From positions 124,001 to 188,000 of the forward strand of contig NZ_QPLT01000004.1 in assembly GCF_003666015.1 (NCBI RefSeq): a stretch of 64,000 bases of DNA, written 5' to 3'. Positions 33,672 to 42,622 of this stretch are shown here, one piece after another. Position numbers and translations under genes: made by a program. Positions within the stretch are counted from its first letter, which is position 1; the number at the start of each line of letters is the position of its first letter. Source of the stretch: Halorubrum sp. Atlit-26R (GTDB taxonomy: Archaea > Halobacteriota > Halobacteria > Halobacteriales > Haloferacaceae). The notes beneath the pieces were generated by a model. The model saw only the letters and a list, made by a program, of their open reading frames with translations. It did no database searches and was not told where the DNA came from.

Positions 33672-35567
33672 ATGACTGACGACGAACTCATCTGGCGGAT
33701 ATCGGGGGGGTCCGGTGACGGGATCGCTTCGACAAGCCAGAACTTCGCGAAGGCCTTGATGCGATCGGGGCTCAACGTCTTCACGCATCGGCACTACCCG
33801 TCGCGGATCCGCGGCGGTCACACCTACACCGAGGTCCGCGCGTCGGCGGGCCCCGTCGAATCCCGAGGCGACGGCTACAACTTCCTGCTCGCGCTGGGCG
33901 ACTCGTTCGCCCGCAACCCGCAGGAGGAGGCCGTCTACGGCAACGAGGAGATCAAGCCGCTCTCGGAGAACCTCGACGAGCTCCGCGAGGGCGGGGTCAT
34001 CGTCTACGACGAGGGGCTCCTCGACGCCTCGGAGATTCCGGACTTCGAGGAGCGCGCCGAGGAGAACGACTGGCACGTGTACCCCCTCGACCTCCGCGGG
34101 CTCGCCCGCGATCAGGGGCGTGAGGTCATGCGGAACACCGCCGGCGTCGGCGCGACCTGCGCGCTGACCGGGATGGACCTCGACCACGTCCAGGACCTCA
34201 TGCGCGACGCGATGCCGGAGAAGATCCTCGAGCCGAACCTCGAGATCCTCCAGATCGCGTACGATCAGGTCAAAGAGGAGTACGACGTGGACGCCCCGGA
34301 CGTGTCGGTACCGACGGGCGAACACGACGAGACCCAGCTGCTCATGTCCGGCTCGGACGCCATCTCCTACGGCGCCATCGACGAGGGCTGCCGGTTCATC
34401 GCCGGCTACCCGATGACGCCGTGGACCGAGGTGTTCACCATCATGACGCAGAACCTGCCGAAGCTCGGGGGGATCTCCGAGCAGGTGGAAGACGAGATCG
34501 CGGCGGCCGCGCTCGCGGTCGGCGCCTCGCACGCCGGCGTGAAGGCGATGTCCGGCTCCTCCGGCGGCGGGTTCGCGCTGATGTCGGAGCCGCTCGGGCT
34601 CGCGGAGATGACGGAGACGCCCGTCGTCCTCGTCGAGGCCATGCGCGCCGGCCCCTCGACCGGGATGCCGACGAAGCCGGAGCAGTCCGACCTCGAACAC
34701 GTCCTCTACACCTCGCAGGGCGACTCCCAGCGCGTCGTCTTGGCGCCCGGGACCGTCGAGGAGGCGTACGAGCAGTCGCGGATCGCCTTCCGGCTGGCCT
34801 ACGAGTACCAGATCCCGACGATCCTGCTGTACGACCAGAAGCTCGGCGGCGAACTGAAGAACGTCCCGAAGAGCCACTTCGACCGCGAGCCGAACCCGAC
34901 GCTCGGGAAGACGCTCTCCGAGGACGCGCTCGCCGACGAGCCGCACTCGCCCGACGGGAAGTTCCACCGGTTCCAGCACGACGTCGAGGACGGCGTCTCC
35001 CCGCGGTCGATCCCCGGCCAGAAGGGCGGTCGCTTCCTCGCGACCGGCAACGAGCACGACCCCACCGGGCACATCGCCGAGTCGCCCGACAACCGCGTCG
35101 CGCAGATCGACCGGCGGACCCAGAAGCTGGAGGCGATCCGCGACGACCTCGATCAGGAGGACACGGGCTCGTACGCCGGCCCCGAGGACGCCGAGTACGG
35201 CATCCTCACGTTCGGCAGCCAGCAGGGGACCGTCGAGGAGGCGGTCGGTCGCCTCAACGACGCCGGGATCTCGGTGAAGTCGTACGGCGTCTCCGACATG
35301 CTCCCGTTCCCGACCGAGCAGGTCAGGGAGTTCGTCGAGAGCGTCGACGAGGTCCTCGTCGTCGAGATGACGGCGTCCGGACAGTTCCGCGGGCTCGTCC
35401 AGAAGAACCTCGGTCAGTACGGTGAGAAGCTGTCGAGCCTGCTGAAGTACAACGGGAACCCGTTCGAGCCGGCGGAGGTCGTCGACGGGTTCGAGGCCGC
35501 GATCGTCGAGGGCGACGGCGACGCGTCCGGCCATCAGACCACCTTCGTCCCAGCCGCAGGTGACTAA
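33672..35567 (+). CDS. korA: 2-oxoacid:ferredoxin oxidoreductase, alpha subunit (gamma-alpha fusion)
   Basis: A 631-residue subunit: residues ~1-190 are the gamma domain (WRISGGSGDGIASTSQNFAKAL), the rest is the pyrimidine-binding alpha domain with GYPMTPWTEV and SGSSGGGFALMSEPLGLAEM. With KorB it decarboxylates a 2-oxoacid with CoA, reducing ferredoxin. It is four bases ahead of the beta gene. I lean to 2-oxoglutarate (KorA) over pyruvate (PorA) because the beta partner resembles the KorB I remember, but specificity is not proven by sequence reading. Confidence 0.88.
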   Translation: MTDDELIWRISGGSGDGIASTSQNFAKALMRSGLNVFTHRHYPSRIRGGHTYTEVRASAGPVESRGDGYNFLLALGDSFARNPQEEAVYGNEEIKPLSENLDELREGGVIVYDEGLLDASEIPDFEERAEENDWHVYPLDLRGLARDQGREVMRNTAGVGATCALTGMDLDHVQDLMRDAMPEKILEPNLEILQIAYDQVKEEYDVDAPDVSVPTGEHDETQLLMSGSDAISYGAIDEGCRFIAGYPMTPWTEVFTIMTQNLPKLGGISEQVEDEIAAAALAVGASHAGVKAMSGSSGGGFALMSEPLGLAEMTETPVVLVEAMRAGPSTGMPTKPEQSDLEHVLYTSQGDSQRVVLAPGTVEEAYEQSRIAFRLAYEYQIPTILLYDQKLGGELKNVPKSHFDREPNPTLGKTLSEDALADEPHSPDGKFHRFQHDVEDGVSPRSIPGQKGGRFLATGNEHDPTGHIAESPDNRVAQIDRRTQKLEAIRDDLDQEDTGSYAGPEDAEYGILTFGSQQGTVEEAVGRLNDAGISVKSYGVSDMLPFPTEQVREFVESVDEVLVVEMTASGQFRGLVQKNLGQYGEKLSSLLKYNGNPFEPAEVVDGFEAAIVEGDGDASGHQTTFVPAAGD

Positions 35568-35570
35568 CCA

Positions 35571-36509
35571 ATGAGCACGTTTTCAGCGATCGGAGAGGAG
35601 CGAGAGATCGACCGCGACGAGTACACCCCCGGCGTGGAGCCGCAGCCGACGTGGTGTCCCGGCTGCGGTGACTTCAGCGTCCTGAAGGCGCTGAAACAGG
35701 CGCTGCCGGAGGTCGGGCGCACGCCCGAGGAGACCCTGCTGTGCACGGGGATCGGCTGTTCGGGCAAGCTGAACAGCTACCTCGACACGTACGGGTTCCA
35801 CACGATCCACGGGCGCTCGCTGCCCGTGGCCCGCGCCGCGAAGCTCGCGAACCCCGACCTCGAAGTGATCGCCGCCGGCGGCGACGGCGACGGCTACGGG
35901 ATCGGCGGGAACCACTTCATCCACACGGCCCGGGAGAACCACGACATGACGTACATCGTCTTCAACAACGAGATCTTCGGGCTCACGAAGGGGCAGACCT
36001 CCCCGACCAGCCCGAAGGGCCACAAGTCGAAGACGCAGCCCCACGGGAGCGCCAAGGAGCCGATCAAGCCGCTCTCGATGTCGCTGAACGCCGGCGCCTC
36101 CTACGTCGCCCGGACGGCCGCGGTGAACCCGAACCAGGCGAAGGAGATCATCATCGAGGCGATCGAACACGACGGGTTCGCGCACGTCGACTTCCTCACC
36201 CAGTGTCCGACCTGGAACAAGGACGCGCGCCAGTACGTCCCGTACATCGACGTCAACGAGTCCGACGACTACGAGTTCGACAAGACGGACCGCGTCGAGG
36301 CCGCCGAGATGATGCGCGAGACGGAGGAGTCGCTGTACGAGGGCGAGGTCCTCACCGGCCGCTTCTACGTCGACGAGGAGCGCCCCTCCTACGGGGCCGA
36401 GAAGCAGGAAATCGGCGAGATGCCCGAGGAGCCGCTGGCCGAGCGCTACTGGGACGACGACTACGAGTGGGAGCGTTCCCACGACATGTTCCTCGACAAA
36501 CACGCCTGA
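35571..36509 (+). CDS. korB: 2-oxoacid:ferredoxin oxidoreductase, beta subunit
   Basis: A 312-residue thiamine-diphosphate-binding subunit with the 4Fe-4S cysteines CPGCGDF and CTGIGCSG and later QCPTW, and the ThDP/Mg motif GDGDGYGIGGNHF ... NNEIFGLTKGQTSPTS. It forms the catalytic centre with KorA, whose stop is 3 bp upstream. The ~90-residue C-terminal part is acidic and typical of haloarchaeal KorB. An Lrp-type regulator follows 83 bp downstream. Confidence 0.92.
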   Translation: MSTFSAIGEEREIDRDEYTPGVEPQPTWCPGCGDFSVLKALKQALPEVGRTPEETLLCTGIGCSGKLNSYLDTYGFHTIHGRSLPVARAAKLANPDLEVIAAGGDGDGYGIGGNHFIHTARENHDMTYIVFNNEIFGLTKGQTSPTSPKGHKSKTQPHGSAKEPIKPLSMSLNAGASYVARTAAVNPNQAKEIIIEAIEHDGFAHVDFLTQCPTWNKDARQYVPYIDVNESDDYEFDKTDRVEAAEMMRETEESLYEGEVLTGRFYVDEERPSYGAEKQEIGEMPEEPLAERYWDDDYEWERSHDMFLDKHA

Positions 36510-36592
36510 GCGGGGCCGGCGACCGTTCACGGCGCCGTGCGTTCGTTTTTTGATTCGCAAGGTATTTTTTCATTGGTGACAAACGGAGTGGT

Positions 36593-37021
36593 ATGAGTAC
36601 CGTATCGACGGAGGAACGGATCCTCTCCGTGTTAGAGGAGGACGCGCAGGCGTCCTGCGGAGAGATCGCCGAGCGGGCCGACGTCTCGAAACCGACGGTG
36701 CGGAAGTACATCGACCGCCTCGAGGAGCGGGGCGTGATCGTCGGCTACTCCGCGGAGGTCGACCCGAAGAAGCTCTCGTCGCAGTCGATCGCGATGGTCG
36801 GAATGGACGTGGACTCGGGGCAGTACGTGGAGGCAACCCGCGAGCTGAAGTCGCTCGACGAGGTCCAGGCGCTGTACACCTCCTCCGGCGACCACATGCT
36901 GATGGCCGAGGTCCGCGCCGGCGACGGCGACGAGCTCGGCGACGTCATCTCCGAGAAGCTGCTCGGCGTCGACGGCGTCACCGCGGCGCACCCCTCCTTC
37001 CTCCAGGAGCGCCTGAAGTAA
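36593..37021 (+). CDS. Lrp/AsnC-family regulator
   Basis: A 142-residue regulator: N-terminal winged helix-turn-helix (ILSVLEEDAQASCGEIAERADVSKPTVRKYIDRL) and C-terminal RAM ligand-binding domain (VGMDVDSGQYVEATRELKS, ALYTSSGDHMLMAEV). A Shine-Dalgarno-like GGAG precedes the ATG, and an AT-rich stretch (36545-36570) holds the promoter. Its place right after korAB suggests control of that operon or of amino-acid/central metabolism. Confidence 0.9.
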   Translation: MSTVSTEERILSVLEEDAQASCGEIAERADVSKPTVRKYIDRLEERGVIVGYSAEVDPKKLSSQSIAMVGMDVDSGQYVEATRELKSLDEVQALYTSSGDHMLMAEVRAGDGDELGDVISEKLLGVDGVTAAHPSFLQERLK

Positions 37022-37062
37022 GCCGACGCAAAAACCCCGTTTTCCGACGTCGCGCTCGCGAG

Positions 37063-37536
37063 TTACGTGAGCGCGTGCGGGTCTGCGACGACGATCGACT
37101 CGTCGCCGGCGGGGCTGCGACGCGTGCCGCGGTGCGCGAACCCGTGCGCAGTGAAGAACTCCGCCGCGCTGGGCCGGTCCGCGGGGACCGTCGCGCGCAG
37201 GGTCTCGACCCCGCGGTCCGCGAGCGCGTTGCCGACGCGGGCGAGCAGCTCGTCCGCGACGCCCTCGCCCGCGCGGCTCGGGTGAACCCACAGCGCCAGC
37301 AGCTCCGCCTCGGTCTCGTCCGGGTCCGGGTGCGCGATGGCGAGCCCGACGGGTCCCTCCTCGGCGTGTTCCATCAGGAACGACCACTCCGCCTCGGCGG
37401 CGGCCTCTCGAACGCCGGCGGCGGACACGTCGAGCAGCGGCGCGCCGATGTCGTCGAACACCGTCTCCTCGCGGGCTCGCGAGACCGCCGTTCGCAGGTC
37501 CTCCGCGTCGTCGGGCCGAGCCGCCCGGACATCCAT
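37063..37536 (-). CDS. GNAT acetyltransferase
   Basis: A 157-residue GNAT protein: MDVRAARPDDAEDLRTAV at the start, then LLALWVHPSRAGEGVADELLARVGNAL, the acetyl-CoA pyrophosphate-binding segment (RxGxG-like), and FFTAHGFAHRGTRRS. The acceptor is unknown. A palindromic CCTATAGG ~25 bp upstream of the ATG is the likely TATA element. It is convergent with the Lrp gene. Confidence 0.85.
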   Translation of the reverse strand: MDVRAARPDDAEDLRTAVSRAREETVFDDIGAPLLDVSAAGVREAAAEAEWSFLMEHAEEGPVGLAIAHPDPDETEAELLALWVHPSRAGEGVADELLARVGNALADRGVETLRATVPADRPSAAEFFTAHGFAHRGTRRSPAGDESIVVADPHALT

Positions 37537-37639
37537 GTTCGACCGTGAGTAAAGAACGCACCTATAGGTTTCGGGATGGGAACTGTTGGCACAGTACCGC
37601 CGGGAGAAGGAGCCGGGGGTCCGGGGAGCCGCCGAGTCC

Positions 37640-40600
37640 CTACGCGACCGGCTCGACGCCGATCGTGACCGCGACGCCCTCGACCTCCCACTCCTCGACG
37701 AGGCCGCCGTCGGCGTTCGCGGCGTCGCTCGGGTCGTCGAGCCACGCGTCGGCGCGCACCTCGCCCGCGATCAGGTCGGCGTGGTCGTCGACGAAGCCGG
37801 CGACCCGCTCGTCGTCGACCGCGACGCCGACGCGGATCCGCGCCTCAACGTCCAAGTCGAGCTCCTTGCGCATCTCCTGAACGCGGCGGATCACGTCGCG
37901 GGCGTATCCCTCGGACTCGATGTCGGGCGTGAGGGAGGTGTCGACGTAGACGGTGCCGCCCTCGAAGTCGGCGCCGGAGACGTCCTCCGGCGGCTCCGCG
38001 ACGTACTCGACCATCTCGTCGTCGAGGTCGACGGGGTCGCCGTCGACGGTCACCTCGCCGCCCTCGACCGCGGCACGGGTGGCGCCCTGAACCGCCTCCA
38101 TCACCTTCTGCGCGTCGCCGCCGAAGGCGGGGCCGACAGCCGCCATCTGCGGCTCCGCGGTCTCGATCAGCTCGTCGAAGGCGTCGGTGACGACCACCTC
38201 CCGAGCGTTGACGCGGTCGGCGATCAGGGCTTCGAGCCGGTCGACCGCGGCCGCGACCGTCTCGTCGTCGGTCTCGACGACGACGCGCGGCACGGGCCAG
38301 CGGAGCTTCCGGCCGGCCTGTTGGCGCGCGTTCGCGGCCGCCTCCTCCACGTCGCGGAAGACCGCCACGTCGCGTTCGAGGTCCGGGTCGCGCAGGTCGG
38401 CGTCCGGCTCGGGGTACGACAGCGCGTGGACCGTCGTCGCCTCGCCGTCGAGCCGCTGGTGCATCCGCTCGGTGAGGTACGGGGCGATCGGCGCGAGCAG
38501 CCGGATCACCTCGTCGAGGACCGTCGCGAGCGTGGCGTAGGCGCCGCGCTTCGAGGCGGAGTCCGCCTCCTCCCACATGCGGTCGCGGACGGCCTTCACG
38601 TAGAAGCGCGAGACGTCCTGCGTGACGAACTCGATCACGGCGTTGACCGCGTCGCTCACGCGGTAGTCGTCCCACGCGTCGCCGACCTCGGCCTCGACCG
38701 ACTGGAGCCGCGAGAGCACCCACTCGTCGACGAGCTCCAGCTCGCCGTCCGAGAGGTCGGCGTCGGCGGGGTCGTAGCCGTCGAGCTCCATGTACTCCAA
38801 GGGGAACCGGAACACGTTCCAGAGGATGTTGAGCTTCCCCTGGATCTCGCCGAGCCCGTCCCACTCGAACGCGAGGTCGACGCCCTGCTGGTCGTGGCTG
38901 AGGAGGTACGTGCGGAGCGGGTCGCGACCGGCGCGCTCGATCGCCTCCTCCGGCGTGACGATGTTGCCGACCGACTTCGACATCTTCCGGCCGTCCTCGT
39001 CGTTGGCGAAGCCGTGCATCAGCACCTCCTCGTAGGGGATCTGGTCGACCGCGGCGGTCCCCATGCCGAGCTGCGACCAGAACCAGCCGCGGGTCTGGTC
39101 GTGCGCCTCGATGATGAGGTCGGCGGGCCACAGCTCGTCGTGGGCGTCCGTCTCGCTCGGATAGCCCAGCGTGCCCCACGAGGCGACCGACGAGTCGAGC
39201 CACACGTCGAACACGTCCTCGACGCGGCGGTACGTCGTCCCGTCCTCGACGATGGAGAGATCGTCGACGGAGGGCCGGTGGAGGTCGATCGAGTCGGGGT
39301 CGACGTCCTCCTCGACGCGGTCGGCGAGCTCCTCGCGGGTGCCGATAACGATCATGTCCTCGTCGAGGTTGCCGGCGTCGGCGTTCTCCGGCACCCAGAT
39401 GGGGATCGGGACGCCCCAGTAGCGCTGGCGGGAGACGTTCCAGTCGGGCGCGTCCTCGATGAAGTCGCGGAACCGGTTGTCGCGGGCCCACTGCGGGTGC
39501 CACTCCGACTCCTCCATGTTGTCGAGGAGGTCCGCCTTCACGTCCGTGATCGAGATGAACCACTGGTCGGTGACCAGCTGGATGATCCCGGTGTCACAGC
39601 GCCAGCAGTGGCCGTAGCTGTGCTCGACGGTGCCGTGCGCGAGCATGTGCCCGTCCGCGACCAGATCGTCGACGATGTCGTCGTTGGCGTCGCGCACGAA
39701 CTGGCCGGCGTACTCGCCGGCCGCCTCGGTGAACTCGCCGTTCGGCCCGACGGGGCAGTGGATGTCGAGCCCGAGCTCCGTTCCGCGGTGGAAGTCCTCC
39801 TCCCCGTGGCCCGGCGCGGAGTGGACGAGGCCGGTGCGGTCGGCCTCGACGTAGTCGGCGGCGTACACCCGCCCGGCGCCCTCGAAGTCGGGGTACTCGG
39901 CGACCCGGTCGGCGAGGGGGTGGTCGTACGCCCAGCCGACGAGCTCGTCGCCGGTCAGCTCCGCCTCGACCTCGTACTCCTCGTAGCGGCCCTCCCCGAG
40001 GACGTCCTCGACGCACTCGGCCGCGACGTACAGCAGCTCCTCTTCGCCGTCCTTCTCCGCGCGGACCGCGTTGTAGGTGAGGTCCTCGTCGACGGCGACG
40101 AAGGTGTTCGCGGGGATGGTCCACGGCGTCGTCGTCCAGATGACGAGGCTCCCCTCGCGGTCCGCGAGCGGGAACTTCACGTAGATCGAGGGGTCCTCGA
40201 CCTCCTCGTACTCGACCTCGTTGTTGGCGAGCCCCGTCTCGCAGCGCGGGCACTGCGAGATCGAGCGTTTCCCCTGCTCGACGAGCCCGTTGTCGGCGAC
40301 CTCGGAGAACGCCCACCAGGCGGCCTCCATGTACTCCGGCGAGACCGTCTCGTACGGGTCGTCCCAGTCCATCCAGACGCCGATGGACTTGAAGTCCTCG
40401 TCCATCGCCGCCCGGTTCTCCAGGGCGAACTCCTTGCACTTCTCGATGAACGACTCCATCCCGTACGCCTCGATGTCCCGCTTGTTCTCGAAGCCGAGCT
40501 CCTCCTCGACTTTCACCTCGATCGGGAGCCCGTGCATGTCGTAGCCCGGGCGGTCGGTGACGCGGTGGCCGGTCATCCGCTTGTGCCGGATGACCGCGTC

Positions 40601-40792
40601 CTTCAGCGTCTTGTTCCAGGCGGTTCCGAGGTGCATCTGCCCGGAGGTGTACGGCGGCCCGTCCACGAAGAAGAACGGCGGGTCGTCGGCGTGCGCCTCT
40701 TTCGCCGCCTCGTAGGCGTCGTGCTCGTCCCAGTACTCGTCGACCGCGGACTCGACGTCCCCGGGCGTGTACTGGTCGTCGATCTGCTCCAT
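37640..40792 (-). CDS. ileS: Isoleucyl-tRNA synthetase
   Basis: A 1050-residue class I synthetase starting at the ATG at 40792 (MEQIDDQYTPGDVESAV). The HIGH-type motif is QMHLG around residue 54 within FFVDGPPYTSGQMHLG. The KMSKS loop is GRKMSKSVGN near residue 600, and the editing domain lies between. Anticodon-binding helices and a C-terminal domain follow. The open frame upstream of 40792 crosses the divergent gene's promoter and is not used. Very long open frames on the opposite strand are an effect of GC-rich codon use. Confidence 0.96.
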   Translation of the reverse strand: MEQIDDQYTPGDVESAVDEYWDEHDAYEAAKEAHADDPPFFFVDGPPYTSGQMHLGTAWNKTLKDAVIRHKRMTGHRVTDRPGYDMHGLPIEVKVEEELGFENKRDIEAYGMESFIEKCKEFALENRAAMDEDFKSIGVWMDWDDPYETVSPEYMEAAWWAFSEVADNGLVEQGKRSISQCPRCETGLANNEVEYEEVEDPSIYVKFPLADREGSLVIWTTTPWTIPANTFVAVDEDLTYNAVRAEKDGEEELLYVAAECVEDVLGEGRYEEYEVEAELTGDELVGWAYDHPLADRVAEYPDFEGAGRVYAADYVEADRTGLVHSAPGHGEEDFHRGTELGLDIHCPVGPNGEFTEAAGEYAGQFVRDANDDIVDDLVADGHMLAHGTVEHSYGHCWRCDTGIIQLVTDQWFISITDVKADLLDNMEESEWHPQWARDNRFRDFIEDAPDWNVSRQRYWGVPIPIWVPENADAGNLDEDMIVIGTREELADRVEEDVDPDSIDLHRPSVDDLSIVEDGTTYRRVEDVFDVWLDSSVASWGTLGYPSETDAHDELWPADLIIEAHDQTRGWFWSQLGMGTAAVDQIPYEEVLMHGFANDEDGRKMSKSVGNIVTPEEAIERAGRDPLRTYLLSHDQQGVDLAFEWDGLGEIQGKLNILWNVFRFPLEYMELDGYDPADADLSDGELELVDEWVLSRLQSVEAEVGDAWDDYRVSDAVNAVIEFVTQDVSRFYVKAVRDRMWEEADSASKRGAYATLATVLDEVIRLLAPIAPYLTERMHQRLDGEATTVHALSYPEPDADLRDPDLERDVAVFRDVEEAAANARQQAGRKLRWPVPRVVVETDDETVAAAVDRLEALIADRVNAREVVVTDAFDELIETAEPQMAAVGPAFGGDAQKVMEAVQGATRAAVEGGEVTVDGDPVDLDDEMVEYVAEPPEDVSGADFEGGTVYVDTSLTPDIESEGYARDVIRRVQEMRKELDLDVEARIRVGVAVDDERVAGFVDDHADLIAGEVRADAWLDDPSDAANADGGLVEEWEVEGVAVTIGVEPVA

Positions 40793-40925
40793 ACGCGTTG
40801 GTCTCCGCGCGCGTATTTGAATACGGCGGAGTCGTGGGAACGGTTCGAACCGGCGAAGCCGCGGGAACGGTTCGAACGGCGAAACGGAGACAAGACACTT
40901 CCGCCGGGAGCCGGACGCCTCGGAC

Positions 40926-41204
40926 ATGGAGACGCCGCGAGTCCTGCGCGAGAACCTCGGGTACGCGCTCCTCGGCGGGCCGGCGCTGGCCGCCGTCTCG
41001 TTCGCCGTCGGCGCACAGCTCTCCGGCACCGCCGCGGGCGTCGCCGTCGCGGTCGCGACGTACGCGCTCGGCTGGGCGCTCTCGGCGCGGCGGTCCGGGT
41101 CGGAGCCGGAGCGGTCGCCGTCGGACGCGGACGACGAGCGCGAGCGCCGCGAGCGGGAGGCCGAAGCGGGGAAGGGCGGCTTCGGCGGGGGCGGCGACGG
41201 GTAA
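40926..41204 (+). CDS. Small membrane protein with acidic Gly-rich tail
   Basis: A 92-residue protein with two hydrophobic segments (LLGGPALAAVSFAVGAQLSG and GVAVAVATYALGWAL), then a charged tail DERERREREAEAGKGGFGGGGDG. The stop codon TAA is the first of several identical TAA codons carried by the 21-bp tandem repeat that follows. It is divergent from ileS. The function is unknown. Confidence 0.65.
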   Translation: METPRVLRENLGYALLGGPALAAVSFAVGAQLSGTAAGVAVAVATYALGWALSARRSGSEPERSPSDADDERERREREAEAGKGGFGGGGDG

Positions 41205-41282
41205 CGCGGGGGCGGCGGCGGGTAACGCGGGGGCGGCGGCGGGTAACGCGGGGGCGGCGGCGGGTAACGCGGGGGCGGCGGG
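41202..41282 (+). repeat. 21-bp tandem repeat (about four copies)
   Basis: Three exact copies of the 21-bp unit starting TAACGCGGGGGCGGCGGCGGG (41202, 41223, 41244), then one of 18 bp (41265), then TAACGCG again at 41283. Each copy brings an in-frame TAA for the gene just upstream, so loss or gain of copies does not alter that protein. Slippage in the G-rich unit is the simple explanation. Confidence 0.9.
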
Positions 41283-41356
41283 TAACGCGTGGCTTCAGCG
41301 CCGGCCGGCCGGGTAACTACCGTATACCAATACCGGTAGCGCCTCGCGTCTCGGGC

Positions 41357-42607
41357 ATGGACGCCACACGCTCGGCGCTCGTCGGGGCGGCGGTACTGTT
41401 CGTCGCGATCCTCGCCAGCGGCGGCGCAGTCGCCGACGATCCGGTAACGCTCACCGTCTCGGTGACCGACCGGGACGGCGACGCCGTCGGCGGCGCGACC
41501 GTCGAGGCGACGTGGGAGACCGACGCGGGCGACACGGGGAGCGCGTCGGGAACGACGGCGAGCAACGGGCGGGTGCTCCTCGACGTTCCCGAGGGGGCGA
41601 GCGTCGAGTTAGACGTCGACGACGACAGGTACGTCCGGAACCGACCGCTCGCGATCGCGAACGCGAGCGAGACCGACGTGGCGCTCGGCGTCGCCCGGAG
41701 CGGGACCGCGACCGTGACCGTGGTCGACGGAGAGAACCGGTCGCAGGCCGGCGCGAGTGTGACGGTCCGCGAGGACGGGCGGGCGGTCGACCGCGGCGAG
41801 ACGGACGATGACGGGACGTACGAGACGGCGCGCCTCGAACGGGGCGAGTACGAGGTCGTCGTCGTGAAGCCGGGGTACGTCGAGGCCGAGGGGCGGGCGA
41901 CCGCGGGGCCGGACGGGGCGGTGACGGTCCCGATCGAGCGGGGGACCACGACCCTTCGAGTGCGTGCCCTCGACGAACACTTCGATCCGCCCGTCCCGAT
42001 CGAGAACGGGTCGGTCGAGGCGTCCTCGTCGGTGTACGACGGCGAGGTGACGCTGACCGACGGGACGGCCTCGTTCACCGTTCCCGTGAACGCGCTGTAC
42101 ACGGTCGAGGTGATCAAGGAGGGGTACGACCCGTCCGCCGAACGGGTCCGGGTGCGGGAGGAACCGGTGACCGCGAACGCCACGGCGCAGCGAACCCCCG
42201 CGCTCTCGGTCGAACCGGCGAACGACCGCGTCCTCGTCGGGGAGACGACCCGCGTGACGGTCCGGAACGCGTACGGCGAGCGCGTCGCCGGAGCGACCGT
42301 CGAGGTCGACGGCGAGGCGGTCGGCGAGACCGACGACCGGGGGGAGATCGACGTGCGCGTCCCGGCGACGGGGAACCGGACGATCCGCGCCCAAGACGGG
42401 GCAGTCGCGTCCGAGCCGGCGTCGGTCGAAGGCGTCGAAGCCAACGAGAGCGGCGACGGAGTCGGAAACGGCTCGGACGGGAACGGCTCCGAGGGCTCGG
42501 ACGACGACGCGGGGACCACGGACGACGGCGCGGCCGGGTTCGGGGCCGTCGCGGCGCTCGTCTCGCTCCTGACGCTCGGAGCCGCGAGTCGCCGTCGCGG
42601 ACGGTGA
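41357..42607 (+). CDS. Surface protein with Ig-like/PEGA repeats and variant PGF-CTERM tail
   Basis: A 416-residue exported protein from the ATG at 41357 (signal ALVGAAVLFVAILASGGAVA). It consists of several ~80-residue carboxypeptidase-regulatory/PEGA-like beta domains, seen as repeats of VTVREDGRAVDRGETDDDG and VEVDGEAVGETDDRGE with GEYEVVVVKPGYVEAEG. An acidic Ser/Gly/Asn linker leads to a final GFGAVAALVSLLTLGAASRRRGR: the membrane helix and Arg cluster of a PGF-CTERM sorting signal, but with Ala in place of the Pro. It is probably anchored at the cell surface. The binding partner is unknown. Confidence 0.8.
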   Translation: MDATRSALVGAAVLFVAILASGGAVADDPVTLTVSVTDRDGDAVGGATVEATWETDAGDTGSASGTTASNGRVLLDVPEGASVELDVDDDRYVRNRPLAIANASETDVALGVARSGTATVTVVDGENRSQAGASVTVREDGRAVDRGETDDDGTYETARLERGEYEVVVVKPGYVEAEGRATAGPDGAVTVPIERGTTTLRVRALDEHFDPPVPIENGSVEASSSVYDGEVTLTDGTASFTVPVNALYTVEVIKEGYDPSAERVRVREEPVTANATAQRTPALSVEPANDRVLVGETTRVTVRNAYGERVAGATVEVDGEAVGETDDRGEIDVRVPATGNRTIRAQDGAVASEPASVEGVEANESGDGVGNGSDGNGSEGSDDDAGTTDDGAAGFGAVAALVSLLTLGAASRRRGR

Positions 42608-42622
42608 GCGGCTCCGCCGAGG

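Noticed and set aside
37586-42607. 1673-residue plus-strand open frame spanning ileS and the surface protein
   Set aside because: It is antisense to ileS for most of its length and reads through a tandem repeat; only its last 416 codons (from 41357) are a real gene.
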